A stretch of DNA of 64,000 nucleotides from Tunturibacter psychrotolerans (GCF_040359615.1 NZ_CP132942.1:2728001-2792000); one strand, 5' to 3'. Numbered from the stretch's first letter, positions 53,777 through 63,122 are shown. Program-made: numbers and translations. The notes: generated by a model from the sequence alone, not told the origin.

Positions 53777-54328
53777 TCATTCCGCGGTTCTAACGCTGAT
53801 AGACCTCAGATTCCGCACCCAGCGCTGCGGCTTCTTGTCTTCGCTATTGATGAGCTTGAACTGCCCGTCTTCCCCCAACGGTTTGCCTCCCATGTTGGTC
53901 GCAACAATCACAGTGCCGTTGTGCTCTGATCCTTCAATCTCTGTAACTGAATACAGCACCCAGTACTTATCCGTCCCCTCCGCCACGAGATAGCTTCGCA
54001 GCATCTTCTGGTGGGTTGTTTTATCTACCGGCAGTCCGTACTTTGCGAGCAACGCCCCGAGCAAAACACCAGAGTACGTTTCGTCCACCTTGGTGTGCTC
54101 GTTGTGTACGGTTATTGTCGTTTGCGGCATCGCCGACAACTCAGCCAATGACAGCGTCGTGGCGCTGCCATCGATGGTCAGCACCAGGCTCGTTGAAGGC
54201 TGCGTAGGAGCGTGCTGATGCTCAGCCATCACCCCGGTCGGAATAGTCTGAGCGTGAGCCTCTGCGGCGCTCACTCCTGCAAAGCAAAGGCTTACCAGCA
54301 GCGGGGTTATCAGGGAGGCTCTTTTCAT
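53777..54328 (-). CDS. Exported oxidoreductase molybdopterin-binding-fold protein
   Basis: 183 residues. Signal peptide about 1-27 (AAEAHAQ). The small domain with SLAELSAMPQTTITVHNEHTK, a GVLLGALLAKYGLPV helix, and a late IVATNMGGKPLGEDGQFKL block resembles the molybdopterin-binding fold of sulfite-oxidase-like proteins, but the moco-ligating Cys is not obvious. It is possibly a cofactor-free relative or an accessory. ATG 54328 follows GGAAG; the long upstream extension is non-coding. It is divergent from the NuoI-like gene. Confidence 0.7.
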   Translation of the reverse strand: MKRASLITPLLVSLCFAGVSAAEAHAQTIPTGVMAEHQHAPTQPSTSLVLTIDGSATTLSLAELSAMPQTTITVHNEHTKVDETYSGVLLGALLAKYGLPVDKTTHQKMLRSYLVAEGTDKYWVLYSVTEIEGSEHNGTVIVATNMGGKPLGEDGQFKLINSEDKKPQRWVRNLRSISVRTAE

Positions 54329-54367
54329 GGCTTCCAGCCTATAGCGGCTCCGTCGTATACTCAAGGC

Positions 54368-54871
54368 ATGTCTATCGTCCGCGACGCCGCAGCCATTGCC
54401 AAGGGAATGAGCATCACGCTGAAGCAGGCCTTCCAGCCGACCGAAGTCGAGAACTATCCTGACGGCAAAGGCCCCATGCGCGGGGCGAAGTTCGAGGAGC
54501 GCTTCCGCGGCAAGCACCAGTTGCAGCGTGACGAGAACGGCCTTGAGAAGTGTGTCGCCTGCTTCCTCTGCGCCGCCGCCTGCCCTTCGAACTGCATCTA
54601 CATCGAAGCCGCGGAGAACACTGAAGAAGTGCGTATCTCCTCTGCGGAGCGTTACGCTAAGGTCTACAACATCGACTACAACCGATGCATCTTCTGCGGC
54701 TACTGCGTCGAAGCCTGTCCCACCGACGCCATTACGCATGGCCACGGCTTCGAACTCGCCAGCCTCAATGCCACGACCCTTGTCATGCGCAAAGAAGACC
54801 TCCTCATTCCTGCTCCGATGCTTCCGGACGTTGTCCGTTCGGACAAGGATCAAGCCGAGATTCTCGCTTAA
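54368..54871 (+). CDS. nuoI: Orphan NuoI-type [4Fe-4S] ferredoxin subunit
   Basis: 167 residues. Two [4Fe-4S] motifs are present: C62-x2-C65-x2-C68-x3-C72P (KCVACFLCAAACPSN) and C107-x2-C110-x2-C113-x3-C117P (CIFCGYCVEACPTDA). The N-terminal amphipathic helix and the late FELASLNATTLVMRKEDLL match complex I subunit NuoI. It transfers electrons toward the quinone site in NADH dehydrogenase. No other nuo gene is within the window, which is unusual as nuoI normally lies in an operon. It may be a duplicated or displaced copy, or belong to another complex. The overlap of promoters with the divergent gene is only 39 bp. Confidence 0.85.
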   Translation: MSIVRDAAAIAKGMSITLKQAFQPTEVENYPDGKGPMRGAKFEERFRGKHQLQRDENGLEKCVACFLCAAACPSNCIYIEAAENTEEVRISSAERYAKVYNIDYNRCIFCGYCVEACPTDAITHGHGFELASLNATTLVMRKEDLLIPAPMLPDVVRSDKDQAEILA

Positions 54872-54967
54872 ACCATTAGGATTAAGTTTGAACCAGCGAC
54901 CAGTCTTTAGGGACTTGGTCGACTTCGACAGGCGCCAGCGCACCGCGCAACGAAGCAAGGACATCTA

Positions 54968-56074
54968 ATGACAATGACCAGAGCCAATCAGCATCCTCTT
55001 GAAAAGATTATCGAGAGCCGAATTGCCATTATCGACGGAGCGATGGGAACGACGATCCGTACCTATGGCATGAAGGAGTCAGACATTCGCGGGGAGCGAT
55101 TCAAAGACTCTACCAAGGATCTGTTGAACAATGGCGACCTCTTCTCCCTCACTCAGCCCAAGATGATCTGTGATATTCATCGCAGGTTCCTGGAGGCGGG
55201 AGCAGACATCATCGAGACCAATACATTTGGGGCGACCAGCATCACTCAGAGCGAATTCTTCGTGGACGATCCGCGGGAGCACGGTGGCCGGAAGGATCCC
55301 GAATTTTACCAGAAGATCATTGACGATCCAATGCTCAATAACCTCGCGTGGGAGATCAATGAGCAATCGGCCCTGCAGTGCCGAGAGTGGGCCGATCGTG
55401 TCGGTACCGCAACTTCGCGTCAGCGGTTCGTTGCGGGAGCCATCGGTCCGCTAACTGTGTCTCTCTCGAACTCGCCCGATGCCGATGATGCAGGATTCCG
55501 TGTAGTCACCTTCGATCAGGTCAAGGCCGCTTATGCGCAACAGGTGCGTGGCCTCATCGTGGGCGGCGTCGATCTTCTTCTTGTAGAGACGATCTTTGAC
55601 TCGCTCAACGCCAAGGCAGCGCTCGTCGCCATTCGTGAAGTGTTCGATCTAGACGGCAAGGAACTTCCGGTAATGATATCGGCAGCGGTAGGGCGTGGCG
55701 GCGAGACGCTGATCTCGGCACAAACAACCGAAGCGTTCTGGAACGCAGTCGAGCACGTGAAACCACTGTCGGTTGGTCTCAACTGCTCACTTGGACCGGA
55801 TCTGATGTATCCATTTCTGGAAGAGCTCTCAGAGAAGGCTGACGTAGCAATCTCCTGTTATCCGAACGCAGGTCTGCCGAATCCTCTCTCGGAAACTGGG
55901 TTCGATCTGGGGCCTCAGGATATGGCTCGTTATCTGGGCGACTTCGCGCGCGGTGGAATGATCAACATCGCCGGCGGTTGCTGCGGAAATACGCCCGAGC
56001 ATATCGCTGCCATTGCCAAGGCGCTCGAAGGCATGGCTCCCCGACAGCTTAGTCGCCATAGGAGAGCAGCATGA
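54968..56074 (+). CDS. Homocysteine S-methyltransferase half of a split methionine synthase
   Basis: 368 residues, the Zn-dependent homocysteine-binding TIM barrel only. [20 protein letters not shown] at the start, and Zn ligands Cys273 (GLNCSLGPD) and Cys338-Cys339 ([11 protein letters not shown]). In E. coli MetH this domain is residues about 1-325 of one 1227-residue chain. Here it ends in a gene whose TGA overlaps the ATG of the pterin/B12 half (56071, 4 bp overlap). It transfers the methyl group from methylcobalamin to homocysteine. A short hairpin lies upstream but no riboswitch was recognised. Confidence 0.9.
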   Translation: MTMTRANQHPLEKIIESRIAIIDGAMGTTIRTYGMKESDIRGERFKDSTKDLLNNGDLFSLTQPKMICDIHRRFLEAGADIIETNTFGATSITQSEFFVDDPREHGGRKDPEFYQKIIDDPMLNNLAWEINEQSALQCREWADRVGTATSRQRFVAGAIGPLTVSLSNSPDADDAGFRVVTFDQVKAAYAQQVRGLIVGGVDLLLVETIFDSLNAKAALVAIREVFDLDGKELPVMISAAVGRGGETLISAQTTEAFWNAVEHVKPLSVGLNCSLGPDLMYPFLEELSEKADVAISCYPNAGLPNPLSETGFDLGPQDMARYLGDFARGGMINIAGGCCGNTPEHIAAIAKALEGMAPRQLSRHRRAA

Positions 56075-58779
56075 GCGTGGTCGCCGAGCCGAAGCCGCTC
56101 CGTCTCTCCGGATCACAACCCTTTACCCAGCAGCCCGGCGTCTACATCATGATTGGCGAGCGGACCAATGTGGCAGGTTCGCCCCGGTTTGCCAAGCTGG
56201 TTAAGGAAGGCAAGTACGAGGAAGCCGTCAGCATCGCTCGGCAACAAGTTGAAAATGGGGCGAACGTCCTCGATATATGTATGGACGAGGGCATGATCGA
56301 CGGCGCCGTCGCCATGACGCGCTATCTGCAGTTGCTGGCAAGCGAGCCTGAAGTCGCCAAGGTTCCCTTCATGGTGGACTCCTCGAAGTGGGAAGTCATC
56401 GAGGCGGGGCTCAAGTGTTTGCAGGGAAAGGGGATCGTAAACTCGATCTCGCTGAAAGAAGGCGAAGAAAAGTTTCGCAGCAATGCCGCTGCTGTGTTGA
56501 AATATGGCGCCGCCGTAGTAGTGATGGCCTTCGACGAACAGGGGCAGGCCGCGACCTACGAAGACAAGACTCGCATCTGTGAGCGCGCCTATCGCATTCT
56601 GGTCGATGAGGTTGGTTTCCCGCCCGAAGACATTATCTTCGACCCCAACATCCTCACCGTGGCTACCGGTATGGAGGAGCACAACAACTACGCGGTTGAC
56701 TTCATCAATGCAACTCGGTGGATCAAATCCAACCTGCCCCACGCGAAGGTCAGCGGTGGCGTTTCGAACATCTCGTTCAGCTTTCGAGGTAACAACAAAG
56801 TTCGCGAAGCCATGCACTCCGCATTTCTCTATCATGCAATCGGTGCAGGCATGGACATGGGCATCGTCAATGCTGGAATGCTCGAGGTCTACGAAGAGAT
56901 CGAGCCCGAACTGAAAGAACTCGTCGAGGATGTGCTGCTCAACCGCCGTCCCGACGCAACCGAACGCCTGGTCGAGCATGGGGAAAAGCTCAAGAACGTC
57001 GGCGCAGTAGTGAGTGAAAAAAAAGCCGAAGAATGGCGCAACGGCTCTGTCGAAGAGCGCCTCTCCCACGCACTCGTCAAGGGCATTGATACATATATCG
57101 AAATCGACGCGGAAGAAGCGCGCGTCAAGCTGGGCCGTCCTCTTCTGGTCATCGAAGGTCCGCTGATGGCGGGTATGAGCGTGGTGGGAGATCTCTTTGG
57201 AGCAGGCAAGATGTTCCTGCCTCAGGTGGTCAAGTCTGCCCGCGTGATGAAGAAGGCCGTGGCACACTTGACGCCGTTTATGGAAGCCGAGAAGGCCGCT
57301 CTTGAAGCGTCTGGCCAGGTCGTCAAAGCGCAGGGCAAGATCGTGCTCGCAACGGTTAAAGGTGACGTCCACGACATAGGCAAGAACATCGTCGGTGTCG
57401 TTCTCGCCTGCAACAACTACGAAGTCATCGACATGGGTGTGATGGTTTCGAGCGAAAAGATCCTTGAGCGTGCTAAGGCGGAAAAAGCAGACATCGTTGG
57501 CCTCAGTGGCCTCATCACGCCGTCGCTTGACGAGATGGTGCATGTGGCCCGCGAGATGGAGCGTCAAGGTTTCAAGCAACCATTGCTGATCGGCGGAGCG
57601 ACAACGAGCCGCGCACACACGGCTGTGAAGATCGCGCCTCACTACAGTCAGCCGGTGATCCACGTGCTCGATGCGAGCCGCGCCGTGCCGGTCACGACCA
57701 GCTTGCTGAGCGAGGATGGCAACGCCACGTTTGTTACTGCGTATCGTGCAGAATATGAGGCAGTTCGCAAGGCACACTCTGCGCCCAAACAACCGGTCGT
57801 CTCCCTTGAGGCTGCGCGTGAAAGGCGAACCCCAATCGAGTGGCGATCAGAGGACCTGCCTAGGCCAGCGTTCAATGGTATTCGCGTGCTCGACAATTTT
57901 CCCTTGGCCACGCTACGTGAATTCATTGACTGGTCGCCGCTCTTCCATACCTGGGGATTGAAGGGCATCTATCCGCGCATCTTCGATGACGAGCGGCAAG
58001 GTGTCGAAGCGAAGAAGGTATTTGATGATGCCAATGTATTGCTGGACCGCATCATCGATGGAAACCTGATTGCTGCGCATGGCGTCTACGGCTTCTTTCC
58101 CGCCAGCGCTATAGGTGACGACGTTCAACTGTATACCGATCAGGCGCGCACACAGCCGCTCGAGCGTTTTCATTTCCTCCGCCAGCAGGCAAACCGGGAA
58201 GGCAGCGAACCTTGCCGATCGCTCGCCGACTTTATCGCGCCAAAAGACACGGGACTAGCCGACCACCTAGGTGCATTCGCCGTAACCAGCGGGATTGGAC
58301 TGAGGGAGCTCTGCGACCGCTTCAGGGCTGAGAACGACGATTACAACGCGATCATGGCAGAGGCTGTTGCGGATCGTCTTGCGGAAGCTTTCGCGGAATG
58401 CCTGCATAAGCGCGTGCGTGATGAATGGGGTTACGGGCTTAAGGAAGGTCTCAGTCCCACGGATCTCATTCAGGAGAAGTATCGTGGTATCAGGCCGGCC
58501 GCGGGCTACCCGGCGTGCCCGGATCACACGGAGAAGGGGACGCTCTGGCGTTTGCTCGATGTCCAGGCCAACACGGGCATGCAAATTACAGAGTCTTTCG
58601 CGATGTGGCCCGGATCGAGCGTGAGCGGTCTTTATTTTGCGCACCCGGAATCACGATACTTTAGCCTCGGCAAGATCGATCGCGATCAGGTCGACAACTA
58701 CCACCAACGCAAGGGAATGAGCGTGGCCGAGGTAGAGCGATGGCTTGGCCAGAATTTGAACTACGATCCTCGCCAGTAG
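56071..58779 (+). CDS. metH: Methionine synthase, pterin- and cobalamin-binding plus reactivation half
   Basis: 902 residues, the C-terminal three-quarters of MetH. The pterin domain is [20 protein letters not shown] to about residue 300; the cap and B12 domain has GDVHDIGKN with His434 as axial ligand, and [18 protein letters not shown]; the SAM-binding reactivation domain is [20 protein letters not shown]. It makes methionine from 5-methyl-THF via methylcobalamin. The homocysteine module is encoded by the overlapping upstream gene, so the two polypeptides must associate. Confidence 0.95.
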   Translation: MSVVAEPKPLRLSGSQPFTQQPGVYIMIGERTNVAGSPRFAKLVKEGKYEEAVSIARQQVENGANVLDICMDEGMIDGAVAMTRYLQLLASEPEVAKVPFMVDSSKWEVIEAGLKCLQGKGIVNSISLKEGEEKFRSNAAAVLKYGAAVVVMAFDEQGQAATYEDKTRICERAYRILVDEVGFPPEDIIFDPNILTVATGMEEHNNYAVDFINATRWIKSNLPHAKVSGGVSNISFSFRGNNKVREAMHSAFLYHAIGAGMDMGIVNAGMLEVYEEIEPELKELVEDVLLNRRPDATERLVEHGEKLKNVGAVVSEKKAEEWRNGSVEERLSHALVKGIDTYIEIDAEEARVKLGRPLLVIEGPLMAGMSVVGDLFGAGKMFLPQVVKSARVMKKAVAHLTPFMEAEKAALEASGQVVKAQGKIVLATVKGDVHDIGKNIVGVVLACNNYEVIDMGVMVSSEKILERAKAEKADIVGLSGLITPSLDEMVHVAREMERQGFKQPLLIGGATTSRAHTAVKIAPHYSQPVIHVLDASRAVPVTTSLLSEDGNATFVTAYRAEYEAVRKAHSAPKQPVVSLEAARERRTPIEWRSEDLPRPAFNGIRVLDNFPLATLREFIDWSPLFHTWGLKGIYPRIFDDERQGVEAKKVFDDANVLLDRIIDGNLIAAHGVYGFFPASAIGDDVQLYTDQARTQPLERFHFLRQQANREGSEPCRSLADFIAPKDTGLADHLGAFAVTSGIGLRELCDRFRAENDDYNAIMAEAVADRLAEAFAECLHKRVRDEWGYGLKEGLSPTDLIQEKYRGIRPAAGYPACPDHTEKGTLWRLLDVQANTGMQITESFAMWPGSSVSGLYFAHPESRYFSLGKIDRDQVDNYHQRKGMSVAEVERWLGQNLNYDPRQ

Positions 58780-58990
58780 GCGACATGTCGGAGCAACAGG
58801 CGACTCGTCGTTCTCCGGCCGTATGTCCTATGCCGCCTTTCCCGCATAGAAATGCTCGACACGTGATTCGCTGAATCTTCGATAAAATAATAAGAACCCT
58901 GTTGCAGGTATTTCGTGCGCGGACCATCACAACCGTCCGTCTCTGCGGTCCTTCTCCAGAGTGCACACCTTGAGTGAAAGTCAGAAAACA

Positions 58991-59383
58991 ATGGAAACCC
59001 CGATTAACAACAAGCGAGCCGTCCTGCACATCTGCACCCGCGAGACGATACGCCCACTCCGTGACCAGGTTCTTCGCCTCTCAGGATTTGTCGTAGACTC
59101 CACCCTTAGCCACACCGAAGGTCTCTCCATGTTCTGGGCGCGTCAGTATGATCTTGTATTGATTGACGTAGAAGGGGAAGAGGGAATACCGCAGGCTGAA
59201 AAAATGTGTTCCGAGATCAAAACGGCTCAGCATGAACAACTGGTTGCTTTCGTCTGCAACTGGCGCGTCGCTATTCTCACCGACTGCCCGGACGAGATTG
59301 TGCGCACAGAGTTCGATCCCGCGGCTTTCGCGCAGGGGGTCAGCGATATCATTCCACCGAGCGACGATCAAATCCTGAACTAA
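58991..59383 (+). CDS. Degenerate receiver-domain protein
   Basis: 130 residues resembling a CheY-like domain: VLHICTRETIRPLRDQVLRL at the N-terminus, then YDLVLIDVEGEEGIPQAEKM, where the Asp is in the phospho-acceptor strand region, and a final segment EIVRTEFDPAAFAQGVSDII. The acidic pair at strand 1 is lost (HICTRE) and the Lys is unclear, so it is probably not phosphorylated normally. Such short degenerate receivers are common in Acidobacteria. ATG 58991 was preferred to GTG 58961. It stands alone. Confidence 0.6.
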   Translation: METPINNKRAVLHICTRETIRPLRDQVLRLSGFVVDSTLSHTEGLSMFWARQYDLVLIDVEGEEGIPQAEKMCSEIKTAQHEQLVAFVCNWRVAILTDCPDEIVRTEFDPAAFAQGVSDIIPPSDDQILN

Positions 59384-59480
59384 AGCTGTGGAACCGGAAT
59401 CGTCCGCTTGTCTGCACTCACCATCGTCTTCAGCTTAGTCGTCGTCGCGCTTGGGTGGCTCTGGGCCGTTGCAGGTGGCA

Positions 59481-59690
59481 CTACAGCTCGCCGGCGGTCT
59501 GGCTATTCGTGACCGCAGCAAGCTGTATCGTCTGAGCAGCGAGAGTACTCTGACTTGAACTTCCTGCAGTCGTCGTCGGACTAGCCTTCTTCGCGTTCGC
59601 AGTCGTCGCGTTCTGCGCCACTGCGAACGAACCAGCCAGCAACAACACGCTCATCGCAAAATTCCCGGCGAACTCAAACTCTGTCTTCAT
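59481..59690 (-). CDS. Small exported Ala/Thr/Ser-rich protein
   Basis: 69 residues. Signal peptide about 1-26 (FAMSVLLLAGSFAVAQ), then low-complexity Ala/Thr/Ser/Gln (NATTANAKKASPTTTAGSSS). ATG 59690 lies 9 nt after GAGGGG, a good SD spacing; ATG 59699 (MSPM) touches the SD and is less likely. Function unknown. Adjacent on the minus strand to the divergent SAM-riboswitch operon. The longer reading frame upstream is not coding. Confidence 0.55.
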   Translation of the reverse strand: MKTEFEFAGNFAMSVLLLAGSFAVAQNATTANAKKASPTTTAGSSSQSTLAAQTIQLAAVTNSQTAGEL

Positions 59691-59792
59691 CGGTGACATC
59701 CCCTCTGCAATGTTTGTGCAGGCGCCATCCGCCCAGTACACCGATCTACCCACATCTGGTCGATACAACTTCCGCGTCAAATTCCTCCACAG

Positions 59793-59821
59793 TTGCGACG
59801 CTGCCCAGCCTGTGGTACAAA
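59793..59821 (+). promoter_or_regulatory. Putative promoter of the SAM-riboswitch operon
   Basis: TTGCGA (59793-59798), 17-bp spacer, TACAAA (59816-59821) lies about 31 bp upstream of the riboswitch P1 stem. A reasonable sigma-70 match; alternative -10-like ATATAT follows. Confidence 0.45.
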
Positions 59822-59851
59822 CGATATATTCCAGTCTGCTTCGGCAGATTT

Positions 59852-59973
59852 GAATTTCATGCAGAGTGGTTGAGGGACGAGCCCTTTGACGCCACGACAA
59901 CCGGACAGAACAAAGACGTACCGGTGTCAACTCTCTCCTGGGAGCCTTTTGGGCCGCAGGGAACATGAGATTC
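59852..59973 (+). ncRNA. SAM-I (S-box) riboswitch
   Basis: The conserved core is AGAGTGGTTGAGGGACGAGC, then CCTTTGACGCCACGACAACC, matching the S-box consensus AGAGaGGcgGAGGGA..GCCC..TGAagCC..GCAACC, including the kink-turn. A following GGTGTCAACTC corresponds to the GGTGCCAA.TCC segment. P1 closes the element: GAATTTCATG (59852-59861) pairs with CATGAGATTC (59964-59973) over 10 bp with one G-U. It binds SAM and normally switches off sulfur/methionine genes when SAM is high. About 120 nt lie between P1 and the ThrC-like ATG. Near the ATG, CTTTCC (60080s) can pair with GGAAAG, which would mask the SD, so translational control is possible. Confidence 0.93.
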
Positions 59974-60093
59974 GGAGCACGCAAGCCCGAATTCCAGGTT
60001 TGCACCCCGCATTTCACCTTCCCAGCCTGACCGGCAATCCCCAAACAAGAGAGTAAGCGCAAAAGTTCTCCCTTTCCCCTCGGAAAGAGCACG

Positions 60094-61374
60094 ATGAACT
60101 ACTCCTGTAGCCGGTATGAGCTGAAGTGCAACGAGTGCGGCAAGCGGTTCGGCAATCAGCCTCTCTCCGCCTGTCCAGATTGCCTCGCTCCTCTCGAAAT
60201 TGCGTACGACCTTGAGGCTGCCCGCGATCTCTTCACCAAGGAAAACATCGCAGCCGGTCCGGCCAACATCTGGCGATACGCCGCTCTCCTCCCCATTCCC
60301 GAAGGTTTCCAGCCCGATCTCCCCGTGGGTTTTACTCCGCTCGTCCGCGCCAGGAATCTCGGTAAGCGAATCGGCGCGGCCAATCTCTACGTCAAGAATG
60401 ACGCCGTCTGCTTCCCAACCCTCAGCTTCAAGGATCGTGTCGTCTCCGTTGCCTTGGCCAATGCGCAGAAGTTTGGCTTCGACATTGTCGGCTGCTCCTC
60501 TACCGGCAATCTTGCCAACTCAGTGGCCGCACAAGCCGCACGCCTGGGCTTGAAGGCCACCATCCTCGTTCCCGCTGACCTCGAGCCCGCCAAGATCCTC
60601 AACACACTTGTCTACGGCGCGCGCCTGGTCCGCATCGACGGCAACTACGATCACGTCAACCGCCTCTGCACCCAGATCGCCGACGAGTATTCATGGGGCC
60701 TGGTCAACGTAAACCTCCGCCCCTACTACGCAGAGGGTTCAAAGACCGTAGGCTATGAGATCGCCGAACAACTCGGCTGGCGTCTCCCCGACAACGTCGT
60801 CGTCCCAATGGCGGGCGGTTCGCTCATCCGAAAGATCCGCAAAGCTTTCAACGAACTCATCTACCTCGGCCTCGTCGAAGAAAAACCGGTCCGCTTCTTC
60901 GGAGCCCAGGCTTCGGGTTGCTCGCCCATCTCTGTTGCCGTCAAAGAGGGAACCGATGGCATTGAGCCTCAGCGCCCCAACACCATCGCCCGCTCGCTGG
61001 CCATCGGTAACCCCGCCGACGGCCCCGCAGCCGCCAAGATGATCCGCAGTAGCGGCGGTTGGGCGGAGGATGTGTCCGACGTAGAAATCGTCTCTGGCAT
61101 TCAGGAACTCGCCGAAACCGAAGGCATCTTCACCGAGACCGCCGGCGGCGTCACCACCGCCGTCACCGCTCGCCTCTACGCCGACGGACGCATCTCGGCA
61201 AATGAGACAACGGTCACCTGCATCACCGGCAACGGACTCAAGACTACCGACGCACTCATCGGCCGCTATCAACAGGAACGCGCAGTCCGCCCGCGGCTAG
61301 CAGACTTCGACGCCTACCTCCGCGAACTCGACGGAATCACAGAGCTGGAACTGACCACCGCAGGAGCCCTCTAA
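60094..61374 (+). CDS. thrC: Threonine-synthase-family PLP enzyme under SAM riboswitch control
   Basis: 426 residues. N-terminal zinc-ribbon: C12-x2-C15 (LKCNECGKRFG) and C27-x2-C30 (SACPDCLAPL). The fold-type II PLP core has Lys113 in the Schiff-base motif PTLSFKDR, the phosphate-binding SSTGNLANSVAAQAA, and GGSLIRKIRKAF. The length fits ThrC. Threonine synthase turns O-phosphohomoserine into threonine. However, this gene follows a SAM riboswitch and is fused by stop/start overlap (TAATG, 61372-61376) to a MoaD/ThiS-like gene. This suggests a sulfur-transfer use of phosphohomoserine (homocysteine formation) or a cysteine-like reaction, as with CysM-CysO. Substrate use is inference; sequence alone is a threonine synthase. 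Confidence 0.85.
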   Translation: MNYSCSRYELKCNECGKRFGNQPLSACPDCLAPLEIAYDLEAARDLFTKENIAAGPANIWRYAALLPIPEGFQPDLPVGFTPLVRARNLGKRIGAANLYVKNDAVCFPTLSFKDRVVSVALANAQKFGFDIVGCSSTGNLANSVAAQAARLGLKATILVPADLEPAKILNTLVYGARLVRIDGNYDHVNRLCTQIADEYSWGLVNVNLRPYYAEGSKTVGYEIAEQLGWRLPDNVVVPMAGGSLIRKIRKAFNELIYLGLVEEKPVRFFGAQASGCSPISVAVKEGTDGIEPQRPNTIARSLAIGNPADGPAAAKMIRSSGGWAEDVSDVEIVSGIQELAETEGIFTETAGGVTTAVTARLYADGRISANETTVTCITGNGLKTTDALIGRYQQERAVRPRLADFDAYLRELDGITELELTTAGAL

Positions 61375-61655
61375 TGTCTATCAAAGTTACTCTTCCCACT
61401 GCCTTCATCCGTCACACCGATGGCCGCAAGCACTTCAACTCCGCGGCTTCAAATCTCCCTGGCCTCATCGATGACATCGACCAGACCTTCCCCGCGCTGT
61501 CGACCCAGATCAAGGACGAAGAGGGCAAACTCCGCCGCTTCATTAACATCTACGTCAACGACGAAGACATCCGCTTCCTGGGTGGCGAAACCTACGCCTT
61601 CCAGGACGGCGACGAGATCATGCTCATCCCCTCCATCGCCGGCGGAACTGCGTAA
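61374..61655 (+). CDS. MoaD/ThiS/CysO-like ubiquitin-fold sulfur carrier
   Basis: 93 residues of the beta-grasp sulfur-carrier type: IKVTLPTAFIRHTDGRKHFN start, a central IDDIDQTFPALSTQI, RFINIYVNDEDIRFLGGETY and end DGDEIMLIPSIAGGTA. The Gly-Gly pair near the C-terminus is where a thiocarboxylate forms after adenylation by a MoeB/ThiF-type enzyme. Here the tail is GGTA, so two residues (Thr-Ala) would have to be removed, as for HcyS or QbsE. ATG 61374 shares its A with the stop of the PLP gene. No MoeB-like or JAMM protease gene is visible in the window. Confidence 0.88.
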   Translation: MSIKVTLPTAFIRHTDGRKHFNSAASNLPGLIDDIDQTFPALSTQIKDEEGKLRRFINIYVNDEDIRFLGGETYAFQDGDEIMLIPSIAGGTA

Positions 61656-61722
61656 CTGAAGATAGTTGTCCCGGACGGAGCATCGAATAGATACTTCATG
61701 CCGTGTCAACTCTCAACCAACT

Positions 61723-62616
61723 TCACAGATTTTGTTTCAGGAGAAAACCTTCGATCCGATCAGCGATCTCTCCGCCATGCGTTTCAAGGGCGAAGTGACC
61801 GGTGTCCAATAAATGTGTCTCAAGATTCTTCAGATCGCGACTATACGGTGCGGCGCCTTGAGGCGGAAAGATGAAATCGTTCTTGCCCCAGACGATGAGA
61901 GTGGGTGGCTGATACTGCCGGAAGAAGGCCTGGAACTCCGGGTAGAGCGGCACATTGGATCCATACGAGAGGAAGAGATCCATCTGTATTTCAAGATTCC
62001 CAGGACGATCGAGGCCGACTTGATCTAAAATCCAGGCCGTCGGATCCAGCAATGTCTTGTCGGCCACTCCGGTTTCGTATTGCCATTGGGTCGACTTTTG
62101 ATCGACCAGAAAGTTGAGCGCCTTCCGGTTCTCCGGCACAGGATCAGCCCAATACTTCTTGATCGGATTCCAAAATTCGAGTAGCCCCTCCTCATATGCG
62201 TTGCCATTCTGGACGACGAGAGCCTGCACGCGATCTGGCAGCCGCAAGGCAAGCCGATAACCGATGGGCGCGCCGTAGTCCATCACATAAAGCGAATATT
62301 TCGTGAGGTTCAGTGCCTTGACGAACTGCTCAACGACGTTGGTCAGATTCTCAAATGTATAAGCAAAGCTCTCGTGGCTGGGCATGCTGCTCAAACCAAA
62401 TCCGGGATAGTCAGGGGCTACAACGTGAAATGAGTTCGCAAGCAACGGAATGAGATTACGAAACATATTCGACGAAGTGGGAAATCCGTGGAGGAGAAGA
62501 ATCGTAGGTGCGGATTCTGGGCCTGCTTCTCGGTAGAACACGTCTTGCTCACTCACGCGAACCGTTTTGTAGTGGACAGGGAATGTTTCTTGCTTAGAAG
62601 AGATCTTCGTTGTCAT
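61723..62616 (-). CDS. Alpha/beta-hydrolase, haloalkane dehalogenase/epoxide hydrolase-like
   Basis: 297 residues. The alpha/beta fold has oxyanion motif [20 protein letters not shown], the nucleophile elbow [15 protein letters not shown] (Asp as nucleophile as in dehalogenases and epoxide hydrolases rather than Ser), acid region [12 protein letters not shown] and His in [12 protein letters not shown]. These enzymes form an ester with an Asp and release halide or open an epoxide; the true substrate is unknown. ATG 62616 follows GGAG at 7 nt. Cytosolic, no signal peptide. Monocistronic. Confidence 0.85.
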   Translation of the reverse strand: MTTKISSKQETFPVHYKTVRVSEQDVFYREAGPESAPTILLLHGFPTSSNMFRNLIPLLANSFHVVAPDYPGFGLSSMPSHESFAYTFENLTNVVEQFVKALNLTKYSLYVMDYGAPIGYRLALRLPDRVQALVVQNGNAYEEGLLEFWNPIKKYWADPVPENRKALNFLVDQKSTQWQYETGVADKTLLDPTAWILDQVGLDRPGNLEIQMDLFLSYGSNVPLYPEFQAFFRQYQPPTLIVWGKNDFIFPPQGAAPYSRDLKNLETHLLDTGHFALETHGGEIADRIEGFLLKQNL

Positions 62617-62945
62617 CGTGCATCTCCATTTAAATAGATTTCCGATTGCTTCAGGGATGACGAAAGCCACCCCAGATCTATCAAGTGGCCCATACGAATA
62701 CGCCAGTTATAGCAGGTTTGCGACGTCTTCACTGCTCGGATCTTGCCGTACTCGTTTGCTCAACGCCGATATTTTTACCGCGATCGACCGCTAAGAGCGC
62801 AGATAACTGAGGTGCAAACAACTGGATTCAGTGCTCGTAACGATATTTTAACGCCACAGAGCAACGAATCCGCGCCAACACACCTCATATGACCTGTAGC
62901 CATTCCGCGAACGGCGGCAAATTGCGGTAAGAAAGAAGGTCAATC
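62617..62945. other. Gene-free interval between divergent hydrolase and lmo0937-like gene
   Basis: No reading frame or hairpin of note is seen. It should hold the promoters of the two divergent genes. A GC-moderate sequence with a few AT-rich patches such as CGATATTTTTACCG and ACGATATTTTAACG; no clear regulator site recognised. Confidence 0.4.
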
Positions 62946-63095
62946 ATGTTTCTCATTCTGGCTGTCGTTTTGGTTTTACTTTGGCTGGGCGGTTTCTTTG
63001 TGCTTCACGTTAGCAGCTTCCTCATTCACCTGCTGCTGATCTTCGCTTTGATATCGATCATCATGAATTTTGTCAGCGGCAGACGCACAGTCTAG
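62946..63095 (+). CDS. lmo0937-family small membrane protein (DUF5670-like)
   Basis: 49 residues starting MFLILAVVLVLLWLGGFFVL and ending SIIMNFVSGRRTV. The layout is two hydrophobic helices (about 2-20 and 24-43) with HVSSFLIH between them and a basic GRR tail, which is the exact pattern of the lmo0937-like tiny proteins in many bacteria. AAGG lies about 8 nt before ATG 62946. The function is not known; relatives are linked to stress response. It converges with lon at a shared hairpin. Confidence 0.8.
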   Translation: MFLILAVVLVLLWLGGFFVLHVSSFLIHLLLIFALISIIMNFVSGRRTV

Positions 63096-63122
63096 CCTCG
63101 AGATGGACACTTATCCAAGACA

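Noticed and set aside
54872..54967. Possible cobalamin or SAH riboswitch before the split methionine synthase
   Set aside because: Only a small hairpin (GACCAG.../...CTTGGTC) is visible; none of the conserved B12-box or SAH core segments can be found in 96 bp.
56113..57792. 559-codon minus-strand frame inside metH
   Set aside because: Antisense shadow of a strongly conserved B12 enzyme; Leu/His/Asp bias typical of reverse frames.
59693..59968. 91-codon plus-strand frame covering the SAM riboswitch
   Set aside because: The S-box structure explains the sequence; no SD or protein features.
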